From the NCBI GenBank assembly GCA_903898725.1, contig CAIUGQ010000482.1:1-15107 (forward strand): a stretch of 15,107 bases of DNA. The letters are read 5' to 3'. The notes beneath the pieces were generated by a model. The model did no database searches. It saw only the letters and a list, made by a program, of their open reading frames with translations, and was not told where the DNA came from. Positions 5,273-12,739 of this stretch are shown here, piece by piece. This DNA is from an uncultured Burkholderiales bacterium (lineage in GTDB: Bacteria; Pseudomonadota; Gammaproteobacteria; Burkholderiales; Burkholderiaceae_E). How positions within the stretch are numbered: position 1 is the stretch's first letter; the number at the start of each line of letters is the position of its first letter. The translations under genes and the position numbers were made by a program.

Positions 5273-7366
5273 TCAGTAGTAGAGGACGGTGTCCGACTTG
5301 ATGCTCATGCCGAACGCATCCCGGGCGGTGAGGCCGAGGTAGCTGCCGCCGTTGATCGGCGAGGTGTTCAGACCCGACACCGCCGGGAACGACGCCCCGC
5401 CCGAGACCGTCGCCACACCCGTGGTGGCGGGCGGTGCGACGCTGCCCTGACCGGTGGTCGAGGCGGTGCCGTTCCAGAGCTGGGCGCTGACGTTCAGCAC
5501 CGGCAGCGCGCCTGTCTGCGGCGTCCATGACGTGGCGAAGCTCGACCCGCCCGCGAAGCCCTTGTAGGCGTCGAGTGCCGCCGGGGTCAGGTCGTGCCAC
5601 TTGAGCTTCGCGATCTCGGAGATCGCGAGCGGCCGGTTGCGCAGGCGGTCCTTGAGGTCGAAGGTCGTGGGGTTGCCGACCAGCTTCACCGTGAACGTGT
5701 ACTGCGTGCCGGCGGTGAGCGCCTTGAGCTCGGCATCGGTCGCCGGCGTGATCACGAAGTTCGGCGCGATCGAGTCACCGGTGAAGCCGCCCGAGGTCAC
5801 CAGCGCACCGGCGCCGTTGAACGGGTTGTACGTCGTCACCGCGGGGTCGATCGCCGCGCCCGCCAGCCGGACGAACTGCGAGCAGTTCGCGCGGGTGCGG
5901 CCGGTGAAGCCCTTCTGGCTCACGATGGTCAGCGCGTTGCAGCCGCTGCCGGTGCTCGGCTTGAGGATCATACCCGCCGCATCGAGCCCCGGGCCGGTGA
6001 CCTTCACCCACTCGACGTTCGCGCCGTTCCCCTTGACCGTCGAGAAGCTGACGGTCATGCCGGTGTGGTAGGCGCTCACGCCGGTGGCGGTCGGCGTCGT
6101 GTTCACCGCGCTCCAGCGCTGCGCGGCCGTGCGCATCACGATGCTGTAGTTGCGCTGGTTGCCGACCAGTCGCCAGGCGCCGTCGGTGGCGGTCGCGCTC
6201 GACATCACCTTGCGCGCGACGCTCTCGAACTGGCCGACCGTGCCGTTGACGCGGCGGAACGGGAATCGCAGCAGGAAGATGTCGGCGGCGACCTGACGCA
6301 TGATCTCGGGCGGCGCGAACCGCGCGCCGTCCATGCCGGCGTCGGCCACCAGCGACCCGAGCTGCTGCTCGGCGGTCTCGCCGTCGTGCAGGTAGGCGGC
6401 CGACGCGAAGGCCGGCAGCAGCGCCGCCTGGCGGACGTACGGATTCGACGCCATGTCGACGGCGTGTTCGTCGTCGACGACGATGCCGCCGCAGGGTGTG
6501 GTCGCCGCGGTCTGGCGCGCGGTCGGGGTGGTGCCCGCGAAGCAGCGGTTGAACGCCTTGCCGATCGACGCGAAGGTGCCGATGCCCACCACGTCGGCGC
6601 CAGGTGCCGGAGCCGGCAGCTTCGCGGCGTCGGCGGCGGTCGGCAGTGCCGCGGTCGCGTCGAACACCAGGGTGACCGGCACGGTACCGCCTTCGCCCGC
6701 GAGCGACGACATCTCGACGAGGCCGCCCGGCTTGACGTCGACCTTGACCTGGTCGAGCAGCTGGTCGAGGCCGGTGCCGTCGGCGGTGAACGTGCCGCTG
6801 ATCAGGTTTCCGGAGGCGCCGGTCGCGGTCATCAGGGGACCGAGCACCAGCCGCAGCGCCGCCTCGCTGGCGCTGACCGCCGACGGGGTGATCGCGGCCG
6901 TGTTCGAGACCAGCGCGAGGGGATCGCCCCCGGGCGCGAGCGTCGCGGCGATCGCGTGGGTGATCGGCGTCACGTTGACCGTTGACGAGCTCGAGGTCGC
7001 CTGCATGCTCACCAGCGACACCACCGATTCGCCGACCGTGCCGGTGGCGACCACGACGAAGGGCGCGACCAGGCCGCTGGCATCGAGCGTGAAGGCGCCG
7101 GTCTCGTCTGCGGTGGCGGTGACCGTCTTGCCGGTCGCATCGGTCAGCACGATCGTCGAGCCGGCCATCGGCGCACCGCTCGCCGCGACACCCTTGATCG
7201 TCACCGGTGCCGCGGCGGCGGGCGTCTCGGGGACGACGGGTGCGGCCGCGGCGGGCGACTGCGGGGTGGCGGGCGCGGCCAGCTCGCTGGTGCCGCTGCT
7301 GCAGGCGCCGAGGGCGACGATCGCTGCCGCGACGAAGGTGAGCTTGAAGGAAGACGGCGTGATCAT
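5273..7366 (-). CDS. Large lipoprotein of unknown function with N-terminal Ig-like domain
   Basis: The 697-aa product starts with a lipoprotein signal (hydrophobic LTFVAAAIVALG, then lipobox LGAC with C22 as the lipidated residue). Ser at +2 and +3 argues for the outer membrane. A low-complexity Ala/Pro linker (residues 29-54, with AAAAPV twice) is followed by VTIKGVAASGAPMAGSTIVL...DETGAFTLDASGL (55-99), a carboxypeptidase-regulatory or bacterial Ig-like beta-sandwich. The rest, about 550 residues, was not recognised; it contains two cysteine pairs (C275/C292 and C476/C495) that could form disulfides in an exported protein. The product ends in SDTVLYY. The start at 7366 is chosen for the signal peptide; GGAG lies about 13 bases upstream, a long spacing. 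It is monocistronic, with a terminator 28 bp downstream, and divergent from the response-regulator gene. Role unknown; binding or adhesion at the cell surface is possible. Confidence 0.85.
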   Translation of the reverse strand: MITPSSFKLTFVAAAIVALGACSSGTSELAAPATPQSPAAAAPVVPETPAAAAPVTIKGVAASGAPMAGSTIVLTDATGKTVTATADETGAFTLDASGLVAPFVVVATGTVGESVVSLVSMQATSSSSTVNVTPITHAIAATLAPGGDPLALVSNTAAITPSAVSASEAALRLVLGPLMTATGASGNLISGTFTADGTGLDQLLDQVKVDVKPGGLVEMSSLAGEGGTVPVTLVFDATAALPTAADAAKLPAPAPGADVVGIGTFASIGKAFNRCFAGTTPTARQTAATTPCGGIVVDDEHAVDMASNPYVRQAALLPAFASAAYLHDGETAEQQLGSLVADAGMDGARFAPPEIMRQVAADIFLLRFPFRRVNGTVGQFESVARKVMSSATATDGAWRLVGNQRNYSIVMRTAAQRWSAVNTTPTATGVSAYHTGMTVSFSTVKGNGANVEWVKVTGPGLDAAGMILKPSTGSGCNALTIVSQKGFTGRTRANCSQFVRLAGAAIDPAVTTYNPFNGAGALVTSGGFTGDSIAPNFVITPATDAELKALTAGTQYTFTVKLVGNPTTFDLKDRLRNRPLAISEIAKLKWHDLTPAALDAYKGFAGGSSFATSWTPQTGALPVLNVSAQLWNGTASTTGQGSVAPPATTGVATVSGGASFPAVSGLNTSPINGGSYLGLTARDAFGMSIKSDTVLYY

Positions 7367-7703
7367 CGGTGTACGGGAGCTCCGTGTGGATCGGGGTGAA
7401 GGCGCCAGGCGCGAGGGGGGCGGGCGAGCGCGGCCTGACAGGTCCGCTGCAGGGCGCCGCCGATACCGCGGGCGGTGGCACCGGCGCGGCATGCGCTCGA
7501 TTGGACGCGCGCTCGCGGCGCCTGACATCCCATGGATATGGAGCCCAGCCGCGACCGCCGGTCCCGGCCCGATCGAAGGCGTCCGGACGACGACTGCCGG
7601 CCGGCGGAACGCGCTCCGATTCCGGCGGGCTGTGGCGTTTATGCTTGCGGCCTCCCGCACAGGTCGGCATCCCGCCGGCACCTGCTGTCGGGCGAGGTGA
7701 ACG
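7367..7703. promoter_or_regulatory. Divergent intergenic region between lipoprotein and two-component genes
   Basis: This 337-bp gap must hold promoters for both divergent units. Two similar direct elements are visible on the + strand, CGCGGCCTGACA (7429-7440) and CGCGGCGCCTGACA (7514-7527), about 85 bp apart and differing by a two-base insertion. They could bind a regulator such as the neighbouring NarL-type protein, or be chance in GC-rich DNA. No long ORF with a ribosome-binding site and no RNA gene was recognised in it. Confidence 0.4.
7640..7645 (+). promoter_or_regulatory. Possible -10 element for the response-regulator operon
   Basis: TATGCT within GTTTATGCTTG matches four of six bases of the sigma-70 -10 box and lies in the only AT-richer patch of the region, about 59 bp before the ATG. 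No good -35 box is seen at the proper distance, so a regulator-dependent or different promoter is equally possible. Confidence 0.25.
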
Positions 7704-8393
7704 ATGGAACGACCCTGGGAGGTGCTGATCGTCGAGGACGACGCGCGGATGCGCGCGTTCCTCGCGGCCTGTGTCGATGCCGAACCGCGGCTGGCGCTGG
7801 CCGGCAGCGTCGGCACCCGCGGCGAAGCACTCGCGAGACTCGGCGAGCGCGCCGCGCCGCTCGATGCGATGCTGGTCGACCTGGGTCTGCCCGACGGCAG
7901 CGGGCTCGATCTGATCGCCCATGCCGCCGCGCATCGGCCCGACTGCGAGTCGATCGTGGTCTCCGTGTTCGGTGACGAGGGCAGCGTCCTCGCCGCGATC
8001 GAGGCGGGGGCCGTGGGCTACCTGCACAAGGATGCCGGCGTGCCCGACGTCGCCGAGGCGGTGCTCGCGGTCAAGGCCGGCGGTTCGCCGATCTCGCCGG
8101 CCATCGCGCGTCGCGTGCTGGCCCGCTGGCGCGCCGTGCCCGCGCCGTCGCGGATGCCGGCCGAGACCGCGTCGCGCGACGCGGTCCCCCGGCTGTCGCA
8201 GCGCGAGACCGAGGTGCTCGAGCTGATCGCCCGCGGCTACTCGTACGTCGAGACCGCGCGCCGCCAGGGGGTCAGCCTGCACACCGTCCAGGCGCACATC
8301 AAGAGCCTGTACGCCAAGCTGGCGGTGCATTCAAAGAGCGAGGCGGTCTACGAAGCGAGCCGGCTGGGGCTGCTGACACCGCCGTCGCGATGA
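7704..8393 (+). CDS. NarL/FixJ-family response regulator
   Basis: This 229-aa transcription factor is controlled by phosphorylation. The receiver domain (about 5-122) has the acidic cluster E11-D12-D13, the phospho-acceptor D59 in LVDLGLPDGSG, S87 at the Thr/Ser switch site and K109 in YLHKDA. A LuxR-type helix-turn-helix follows a short linker (about 163-225): LSQRETEVLELIARGYS, then the recognition helix SLHTVQAHIKSLYAKL. All key residues are intact. The ATG at 7704 has GAGGTGA just upstream. Its stop overlaps the kinase ATG by four bases (ATGA), so the two are coupled and almost surely partners. Targets are unknown; the divergent lipoprotein gene is the nearest candidate. Confidence 0.95.
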   Translation: MERPWEVLIVEDDARMRAFLAACVDAEPRLALAGSVGTRGEALARLGERAAPLDAMLVDLGLPDGSGLDLIAHAAAHRPDCESIVVSVFGDEGSVLAAIEAGAVGYLHKDAGVPDVAEAVLAVKAGGSPISPAIARRVLARWRAVPAPSRMPAETASRDAVPRLSQRETEVLELIARGYSYVETARRQGVSLHTVQAHIKSLYAKLAVHSKSEAVYEASRLGLLTPPSR

Positions 8394-10309
8394 CGCCGGG
8401 GCACGCCTCGCGCCTGATCGTCTGGGGGCTGGTGCTGGCGGGTGCGCTGCTCGCCGTCCTCGCGGGCGCCGCCGCGGTGCCGATGCATCGCGTCGGCGCA
8501 TCGCCCGAAGCCATCGCCGGGCACGCCGGACTGCTGACGCTTCGCGAGGTCGAGGCGAACGTCAGCCTCGCCGGCACGACGACCACCCTGACGGCCGCAC
8601 TGCCGTACCACTGGGACCGCAGGCATCCCGGTCTCGCCGGCACCGTGCGCTTCGTCGTCGACTTCCCGCTCGACGAGGCGCCCGCCGTGCCGTGGGCGGC
8701 CTTCGTCGGCCGCATCGGCAACGCCTACGAGGTCCGTCTCAACGGTCTGCCGCTGTCGCGAGAAGGTCGGCTCGACGATGTCGACGGTGCCGATTCGGCC
8801 AAGGTGCCGCAGCTGATGGCGATCCCGGTAGGGCTGCTGCGGCCGGTCAATCGGCTCGAGCTGTGGGTCCGGGCGGATGTCGGGCGGCGTGCGGGGCTCG
8901 CGCCGATCGTGCTCGGGCCCGAAGAGGCGGTGCGTCCGGTCCACGAAGCGGCGAGCCGATTCCGCGTCAGCGGCTCGATGGTGCTGGTGGCGGTCAGCCT
9001 GCTGGCGGGGGCGATCGCACTGATGCTCTGGCTCACCCAGGTCGATGCCGACCGGCGCGACGGCAGGGGGCGCGACGCGCTCTACCTGTACGCATGGGGG
9101 GCAGAGCTGTGCTTCGCGCTGCGCATGTCCGATGCGCTGGTCGAGCGGCCGCCGCTGCCCTGGCCGCTGTGGAACGGCCTCACCACCGCCGCGCTCGGCG
9201 GCTGGGCCGCCTGCCTCGCGCTGTTCTGCATGGTGCTCGTCGATCCGGAGCGGGTGCGCCTGTCCGCCTGGCGGCGCGCGCTGCCGGTGCTCGCGCTGGC
9301 GAGCGGCGCCGCGGCGGGGTACGCCGCCGTCGCCGGGGCCTGGCCGCTGGTGCTGACCGTCTGGCAGGGCACGCTCGCCGTCGCCTGCAGCGTGTTCTGC
9401 ATCACGTATCTGGTCAGCGCCCTGCGCACGCCCGCGCCCATGCAGCGGCTGGTGGCGGCGGCGCTGGTGCTGAACGTCGCCGTGGGCCTGCGCGACTGGG
9501 CGGTGTTCCGGCTGAGCGACGCGTACGGTCACGACACGCTGCTGCGGTACACCGCGCTCGCGTTCGGCCTGTCGCTCGCCTACATCGCCGTCCAGCGCTT
9601 TCGCGCGGCCACGGCGCAGGCGCGCGAGCTGCTCGCGACGCTGTCGGACCGTGTCGGGCAGCGCGAGGCCGCGCTCGCCGAGAGCCATCGGCAGTACGAC
9701 CTGCTGTCGCGGGAGCAGGCGCGCATCGGCGAACGCGAGCGCATCCTGCGCGACATGCACGACGGTGTCGGATCGAGCCTGAGCGCCGCGATCCGGCAGC
9801 TGCAGGGCGGGCAGGCCGGCTCCGACTCGGTGGTCGAGACGCTGCGCGATGCGCTGGACCGCCTCAAGCTCTCCATCGATGCGATGTCGGTGCCGGCCGG
9901 CGACGTGGTGGCGCTGCTCGCGAACCTTCGCCATCGGCTCGAACCGCGCCTGGTCGGTGCCGGACTCGCCCTCGACTGGGAGGTCTCGCCGGTGGCGCCG
10001 GTCGCGCGGCTCGACGGCGAGGCGATGCGGGTGCTGCAGTCGATGCTGCTCGAAGCGGTCTCGAATGTCCTGCAGCACGCGGGCGCAGCGACCCTGCGCA
10101 TCGAGGCCGAGGAGACGGCGGGCGGACCGCGCGTGCGCATCATCGACGACGGTCGCGGCTTCGATGCGCGGACCGTCCGGCCGCGCGCGATCGCGGCGCG
10201 GGCGACGGCGCTGGGCGCGCGCCTGCGCATCGACGGCACGCCGGGGCGCACGACGGTGGAGATCGTGCTGCCGCGGCTGTCAGCGGCGCACGAGCCGGCG
10301 CGCGGCTGA
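8390..10309 (+). CDS. Membrane sensor histidine kinase, 7TMR-DISM-like with HisKA_3
   Basis: This 639-aa inner-membrane sensor has an N-terminal membrane segment (8-30) and then a periplasmic domain of about 160 residues. That domain is beta-rich with a LNGLPL and IPVGLLRPVNRLELWV pattern, like the jelly-roll sensor of 7TMR-DISM kinases. About seven hydrophobic segments follow (195-402), then a coiled-coil linker (405-450). The dimerisation/phosphorylation domain is of the NarX type: ERERILRDMHDGVGSSL with H457. The ATPase domain has an N-box (EAVSNVLQHAG, N559) and a G1 box (IIDDGRGFD, 585-592). The usual glycine-rich G2 segment (GLGL..M) is replaced by TVRPRAIAARA, a departure from the family. 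It overlaps the regulator gene by four bases and should phosphorylate it. The ligand is unknown; carbohydrate-like binding is suggested only by the domain type. Confidence 0.92.
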   Translation: MTPGHASRLIVWGLVLAGALLAVLAGAAAVPMHRVGASPEAIAGHAGLLTLREVEANVSLAGTTTTLTAALPYHWDRRHPGLAGTVRFVVDFPLDEAPAVPWAAFVGRIGNAYEVRLNGLPLSREGRLDDVDGADSAKVPQLMAIPVGLLRPVNRLELWVRADVGRRAGLAPIVLGPEEAVRPVHEAASRFRVSGSMVLVAVSLLAGAIALMLWLTQVDADRRDGRGRDALYLYAWGAELCFALRMSDALVERPPLPWPLWNGLTTAALGGWAACLALFCMVLVDPERVRLSAWRRALPVLALASGAAAGYAAVAGAWPLVLTVWQGTLAVACSVFCITYLVSALRTPAPMQRLVAAALVLNVAVGLRDWAVFRLSDAYGHDTLLRYTALAFGLSLAYIAVQRFRAATAQARELLATLSDRVGQREAALAESHRQYDLLSREQARIGERERILRDMHDGVGSSLSAAIRQLQGGQAGSDSVVETLRDALDRLKLSIDAMSVPAGDVVALLANLRHRLEPRLVGAGLALDWEVSPVAPVARLDGEAMRVLQSMLLEAVSNVLQHAGAATLRIEAEETAGGPRVRIIDDGRGFDARTVRPRAIAARATALGARLRIDGTPGRTTVEIVLPRLSAAHEPARG

Positions 10310-10316
10310 CCGGCAC

Positions 10317-10335
10317 GCCGACGCCTTCGGTCGGC
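10317..10335. terminator. Weak hairpin between convergent kinase and urate oxidase genes
   Basis: GCCGAC (10317-10322) pairs with GTCGGC (10330-10335) around a seven-base loop GCCTTCG. It lies in the 38-bp gap between the two convergent stops and could serve both directions, but has no T-run. Confidence 0.3.
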
Positions 10336-10347
10336 CTCGGCCCGGCG

Positions 10348-11544
10348 CTAAGGCTTCGCGCCCGCCCGGTACCAGCCGTCGATCACGGCCCGTTCGGCGT
10401 CGGTGATCTGCGTCAGGTTGCCGATGGGCATCGCGCGGGTGACGACCGTCTGCTGGTGGATCGTCTGGGCCTGTCGCAGGATCGACTCCGCCGAGTCGAG
10501 CACCACGTTCTTCGGCGGCGACGCGAAGCCCGGATAGGTGGGCTGCACCGCGTGGCAGCCCGTGCAGCGCTGTTCGACGACCGCGCGCACCTGCGCGAAC
10601 GTAGGCGCCTGCGCGCCGGCCGGCACAGGGGTCGGACGCGGCATCGCGAGCACGAAGGTGCCGACGAGCGAGGCGATGCCGACCGCGAGCAGCAGCGGCT
10701 TCGACTGCCCGCGATGGCGCAGCACCAGGTACAGGCGGATCGTCGCGCCTGCCACGGACATGCCCACGAGCGCCAGCCACGCGAAGCGGTGCTGGGTCAG
10801 CACCGCGTAGTGGTTGCTGATCATCGTGAAGATCACCGGCAGCGTGAAGTACGTGTTGTGCACGCTGCGCTGCTTGCCGCGCAGGCCGTGGATCGCGTCG
10901 GGGGCGCGGCCGTCGCGCTTGGCCTGCACCAGCGCCTTCTGGCCGGGGATGATCACGAAGAACACGTTGGCGGCCATGATGGTGCCGAGCATCGCGCCGA
11001 AATGGATGAACGCGCCGCGGCCCGAGAACAGCTGGCACATCCCCCAGGCCGCGAGCGAGCACAGCGCCAGCAGGATCATCGCGAGCACCGGCTCGTTGTC
11101 GCCGAGCCGCGAGCGGCACAGGGCGTCGTAGACCAGCCATCCGCCGACGAGGAAGGCCGCCGCGATCCCGACCGCGGTGCCCGGGGCGAGGTCGGCGACC
11201 GCGGGGTCGACCAGATAGACGCTCGCCCCCAGCCAGTAGATCAGCACCAGCATGAACATGCCCGACAGCCAGGTGCTGTAGGCCTCCCACTTGAACCAGT
11301 GCAGCGGTTCGGGCAGTTCGGGCGGCGCGACCTTGAACTTCTGCGCGCGGTAGAAGCCGCCGCCGTGCACCGACCAGACCTCGCCCGCGAGGTCGAGGCG
11401 CTCACCCTCCTCGCGGTCGCGCGGCGCGTGCAGGTGCGCATCGAGCCAGACGAAATAGAACGACGCCCCGATCCAGGCGATGCCGGTGATCAGGTGGAAC
11501 CAGCGGCCGAGCAGGTTCAGCCACTCGAGGACATAGGGCTCCAT
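10348..11544 (-). CDS. puuD: Membrane urate oxidase with fused cytochrome c domain (PuuD type)
   Basis: This 398-aa inner-membrane enzyme oxidises urate to 5-hydroxyisourate and passes electrons to its own cytochrome c domain rather than directly to oxygen, as known for the PuuD family. The N-terminal Urate_ox_N region (1-300) has about eight hydrophobic segments and family-typical stretches WFHLITGIAWIGASFYFVWLD (14-34), GGGFYRAQKF and HWFKWEAYSTWLSGMF. The C-terminal cytochrome c domain has the haem site CTGCH (C327-H331), and a likely axial Met in AMPIGNLT (M372). The ATG at 11544 has GAGG about 11 bases upstream. It lies four bases after the stop of the hydrolase gene, whose product handles the next step. 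Mature haem attachment would need the general cytochrome c maturation system. Confidence 0.95.
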   Translation of the reverse strand: MEPYVLEWLNLLGRWFHLITGIAWIGASFYFVWLDAHLHAPRDREEGERLDLAGEVWSVHGGGFYRAQKFKVAPPELPEPLHWFKWEAYSTWLSGMFMLVLIYWLGASVYLVDPAVADLAPGTAVGIAAAFLVGGWLVYDALCRSRLGDNEPVLAMILLALCSLAAWGMCQLFSGRGAFIHFGAMLGTIMAANVFFVIIPGQKALVQAKRDGRAPDAIHGLRGKQRSVHNTYFTLPVIFTMISNHYAVLTQHRFAWLALVGMSVAGATIRLYLVLRHRGQSKPLLLAVGIASLVGTFVLAMPRPTPVPAGAQAPTFAQVRAVVEQRCTGCHAVQPTYPGFASPPKNVVLDSAESILRQAQTIHQQTVVTRAMPIGNLTQITDAERAVIDGWYRAGAKP

Positions 11545-11548
11545 GCGT

Positions 11549-11902
11549 TCAGCTGCCTCGGTAGGTGGACCAGGCCCACGGCGACACCAGCAGCGGCACG
11601 TGGTAGTTGCCGCCGGCCTCGGCGATGCCGAAGTCGAGCACCACCACGTCGACGAAGGGCGGCTCGGGCAGCGCGACGCCGGTGGCCCGGAAGTAGTCGC
11701 CGGCCGCGAAGCTCAGGCGGTAGCGCCCCACGCGGACCGCATCGCCGGCCAGCAGCGGCGCATCGGTGCGGCCATCGGCGTTGGTGACGGTCCGCGCCAG
11801 CGGCGTCCAGTGGTCGCCGTCGGCGACGGACAGTTCGATCGCCACGCCGGGCGCCGGGCGGCCGCGAGCGGTGTCGAGCACATGGGTGGAGAGTTTTGCC
11901 AT
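11549..11902 (-). CDS. uraH: 5-hydroxyisourate hydrolase
   Basis: This 117-aa transthyretin-related enzyme hydrolyses 5-hydroxyisourate, the urate oxidase product, to OHCU. All signature parts are present: LSTHVLD with H7, DGR with R45, NYHVPLL with H101, and the C-terminal tetrapeptide YRGS that separates these enzymes from true transthyretins. It lacks an evident signal peptide and should be cytoplasmic. The ATG at 11902 has no strong ribosome-binding site nearby. It is the first gene of a two-gene unit with the urate oxidase, four bases apart. The third enzyme of the pathway, OHCU decarboxylase, is not adjacent here. Confidence 0.96.
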   Translation of the reverse strand: MAKLSTHVLDTARGRPAPGVAIELSVADGDHWTPLARTVTNADGRTDAPLLAGDAVRVGRYRLSFAAGDYFRATGVALPEPPFVDVVVLDFGIAEAGGNYHVPLLVSPWAWSTYRGS

Positions 11903-12085
11903 CGGTCGGTGCAGTGTTCCGGGGGGCGCGCCGTCGGTGACGGCCCGCGGTCAAGCTCGAGCAAGGATGATGCCACGCAGGGTGTGCGCGGCCGGGGGGC
12001 GGCGATTCCGGGGCTCCCGCGGCCTGCGGGTGCCCCGTGCGTGCGGACCGGCGCCGGCCGACCGGTCGGTCCGACGCGCAGCCGT

Positions 12086-12721
12086 TCAGGCGCTGCGCGC
12101 CGCGCGCATCGCCAGGGCCCGGTCGACGAAGTCGAGCCGGTCCTGGCCCCAGAACCGCTCGCCGTCGAGCACGAAGGTCGGTGCACCGAACACGCCGAGC
12201 TGTTCGGCCTGCGCGGTGTTCGCCGCATAGGCCGCCTGCACGTCGGCGTCGCGCTCCATCGCCTGCAGCGCGGTGCCGTCGTAGCCGTTCTCGTCGGCGA
12301 TCGCGATCCGCACCGCGGCATCGGAGATGTCGCGCTCTTCGGCCCACAGCGCGCGCAGGATCGCGTGCGACAGCACGAAGGCATCCAGGCCGCGCAGCTG
12401 CGCGGCGATCACCATCCAGCCGGCGCGCTTGTTCCAGTCGGGCGGCTGGCCGTCGGCCGGATAGTGCTTTGGCACGAGGTTCAGCGGCATGCCCAGGTGC
12501 TGACGCCAGCGGTCGAGCTCGAGCGCGTGATAGCTGCGGCGCGGCTCGGGGCGCGTGCGCAGCGGGATGCCGCCGGTGCGCGGGACCACGGCCTGGAAAT
12601 CGTAGGGCTTGAGGTGCAGCCGCACGCGGTGACGGCGGACCACGTCCTGCAGCCGGGGGCCGCCGAGATACGCCCAGGGCGAGGACAGGCTGTAGAAGCA
12701 GTGCAGGTCGGTGTCGGTCAT
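12086..12721 (-). CDS. DsbA-fold isomerase, 2-hydroxychromene-2-carboxylate isomerase family
   Basis: This 211-aa cytoplasmic protein is of the kappa-class GST/HCCA isomerase family. FYSLSSPWAYLG (9-20) matches the start of the thioredoxin fold with the catalytic Ser region (S11-S14) in place of Cys, and GVFGAPTFVLDGERFWGQDRL (176-196) carries the cis-Pro (P181) loop and the family-typical FWGQDR end. Characterised members isomerise a bicyclic intermediate of naphthalene breakdown using glutathione; most homologues have unknown substrates, and no other aromatic-degradation genes are near. The start at 12721 is chosen because the fold begins a few residues later; there is no clear ribosome-binding site. 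Its start is 18 bp from the divergent monooxygenase start. Confidence 0.88.
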   Translation of the reverse strand: MTDTDLHCFYSLSSPWAYLGGPRLQDVVRRHRVRLHLKPYDFQAVVPRTGGIPLRTRPEPRRSYHALELDRWRQHLGMPLNLVPKHYPADGQPPDWNKRAGWMVIAAQLRGLDAFVLSHAILRALWAEERDISDAAVRIAIADENGYDGTALQAMERDADVQAAYAANTAQAEQLGVFGAPTFVLDGERFWGQDRLDFVDRALAMRAARSA

Positions 12722-12739
12722 GGCGGCGGCGCAGGCAGA

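Noticed and set aside
5775..8330. Long minus-strand frame spanning lipoprotein and response-regulator genes
   Set aside because: Its translation is Arg/Gly-rich low complexity and antisense to a regulator with all catalytic residues.
8692..11787. Open frame of over 1000 codons on the + strand across the kinase and urate oxidase genes
   Set aside because: Shadow frame in GC-rich DNA: it runs over two genes with intact family motifs in other frames and encodes Arg/Ala-rich sequence without domains.
12045..12072. GGACCG/CGGTCC pairing and CCGACCGGTCGG palindrome downstream of the isomerase
   Set aside because: Short stem with a long loop and no T-run; in such GC-rich DNA this is close to what chance gives, so not listed as a terminator.
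11543..12739. Upstream extension of the monooxygenase frame
   Set aside because: It runs antisense over the hydrolase and isomerase genes, with no domain before the FAD site.
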